Positions 13,436-13,904 of a stretch of 13,904 nt of DNA are shown here, piece by piece. The DNA comes from Candidatus Nomurabacteria bacterium (GTDB lineage: Bacteria; Patescibacteriota; Minisyncoccia; Phycocordibacterales; UBA9973), in contig CALRFC010000004.1 of the NCBI GenBank assembly GCA_943356395.1, positions 3,853 through 17,756 on the forward strand. Reading direction: 5' to 3'. The notes beneath the pieces were generated by a model. That model was not told the origin of the DNA. It worked only from the letters and a program-made list of their open reading frames with translations, and did not search any database. The stretch's first letter is position 1; each line of letters begins with the position of its first letter. The translations under genes were made by a program, and so were the position numbers.

Positions 13436-13443
13436 TGTTTTCT

Positions 13444-13904
13444 CTATTTCTTCCTGCATTCAAAATTAATTCCGTCGCTCTCGCATACGATTGTCCCCCC
13501 GCATGTACGGAGCGAATCTATCGAAAGCGCAGTGAGGCGATCAATCACCTCTTTGTGCGGATGGCCATAGCGATTGTGACAACCCGCGGAGATGACCGCT
13601 TCTTTCGGCGCGACCGCGCGGAGCCACATCTCTCCGGAAGATGTTTTCGAGCCGTGATGCCCGAGTTTTAGAATATCGCTTTTCAAAAATGTTGGCGGAT
13701 TTTCTGAAAGGATTATTCCTTCCGTCTTTTTCGTCGCATCGCCCATGAGCATGACGGAAGTATTTCCGTAAACCAGTCTGCCGACGATCGAGCCGTCGTT
13801 GCGCGACCAATCTGAAACATCGCGATCGGGAAAAAGAACATCGAATTTTACGCCGGCGGATTCATCGAGAACGATCCTGTCGCCGCGCCGCACGAGTACG
13901 TGCG
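13444..13904 (-). CDS. comEC: ComEC/Rec2-type metallo-beta-lactamase domain (C-terminal part; N-terminus outside window)
   Basis: The frame is open to base 13904, so the gene starts beyond the window. The visible 153 codons match the end of the ComEC extracellular hydrolase-like domain: RRGDRIVLDE, VMLMGDA with its metal-type Asp, LKLGHHGSKTSS with the paired His, then VISAGCHNRYGHPHKEVIDR. ComEC forms the inner-membrane channel that brings single-stranded DNA into the cell during natural transformation, and its MBL domain is thought to degrade the other strand. CPR bacteria often keep competence genes. A stand-alone MBL protein is the alternative, because the membrane channel is not in view. 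The gene converges with rpmB, with the shared terminator between. Confidence 0.85.
   Translation of the reverse strand, partial: HVLVRRGDRIVLDESAGVKFDVLFPDRDVSDWSRNDGSIVGRLVYGNTSVMLMGDATKKTEGIILSENPPTFLKSDILKLGHHGSKTSSGEMWLRAVAPKEAVISAGCHNRYGHPHKEVIDRLTALSIDSLRTCGGTIVCESDGINFECRKK

Overview
The window reads as a chromosomal segment of a Candidate Phyla Radiation (Patescibacteria), most likely Parcubacteria-like, bacterium. This rests on short AT-rich intergenic spacers, start codons almost without Shine-Dalgarno sites, an exported Trp/Gly-repeat protein of a style I associate with that group, and orphan proteins mixed with recognisable housekeeping genes. No 16S gene is present, so the taxonomy is inference. 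All genes except rpmB lie on the minus strand.

Layout, left to right. 1-1968: one uninterrupted reading frame for a large multi-pass membrane protein, cut by the window edge. 2108-3838 and 3906-4868: two unrecognised soluble proteins, each followed by a strong hairpin terminator. 4954-5117: three successive hairpins downstream of fusA. 5119-7269: fusA (EF-G), with its own promoter and a structured leader. 7445-9240: an AT-rich two-gene module, made of an HhH-GPD-like protein and a winged-helix/Cas2-like (PaaX-type) regulator. 9290-10271: rpsG and rpsL. 10503-12983: a site-2 protease-like M50 gene followed 6 bases later by a secreted, glycine-rich, membrane-anchored surface protein. 13089-13337 (+): rpmB. 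13444-13904: C-terminal part of a ComEC-type metallo-beta-lactamase domain.

The most interesting element is the 7445-9240 module. The classical str order rpsL-rpsG-fusA is kept, but a separately transcribed two-gene unit sits between rpsG and fusA, with an intrinsic terminator on each side. A perfect 42-bp palindrome covers the -35 region of the regulator gene. A second, related 46-bp palindrome (one mismatched pair) lies between the regulator and the HhH-GPD-like gene. Differences between the two palindromes are partly compensated on both arms, so the symmetry itself appears to be conserved. The simplest model is a self-regulating Cas2-fold repressor controlling itself and a DNA-base-excision-like partner. 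A small mobile unit bounded by palindromes is an alternative.

Translation-related genes (rpsL, rpsG, fusA, rpmB) are ordinary in sequence apart from an isoleucine replacing a highly conserved proline in S12. Inverted repeats lie just upstream of the rpsL promoter and inside the fusA leader and resemble one another. They may belong to an interspersed palindromic element family.
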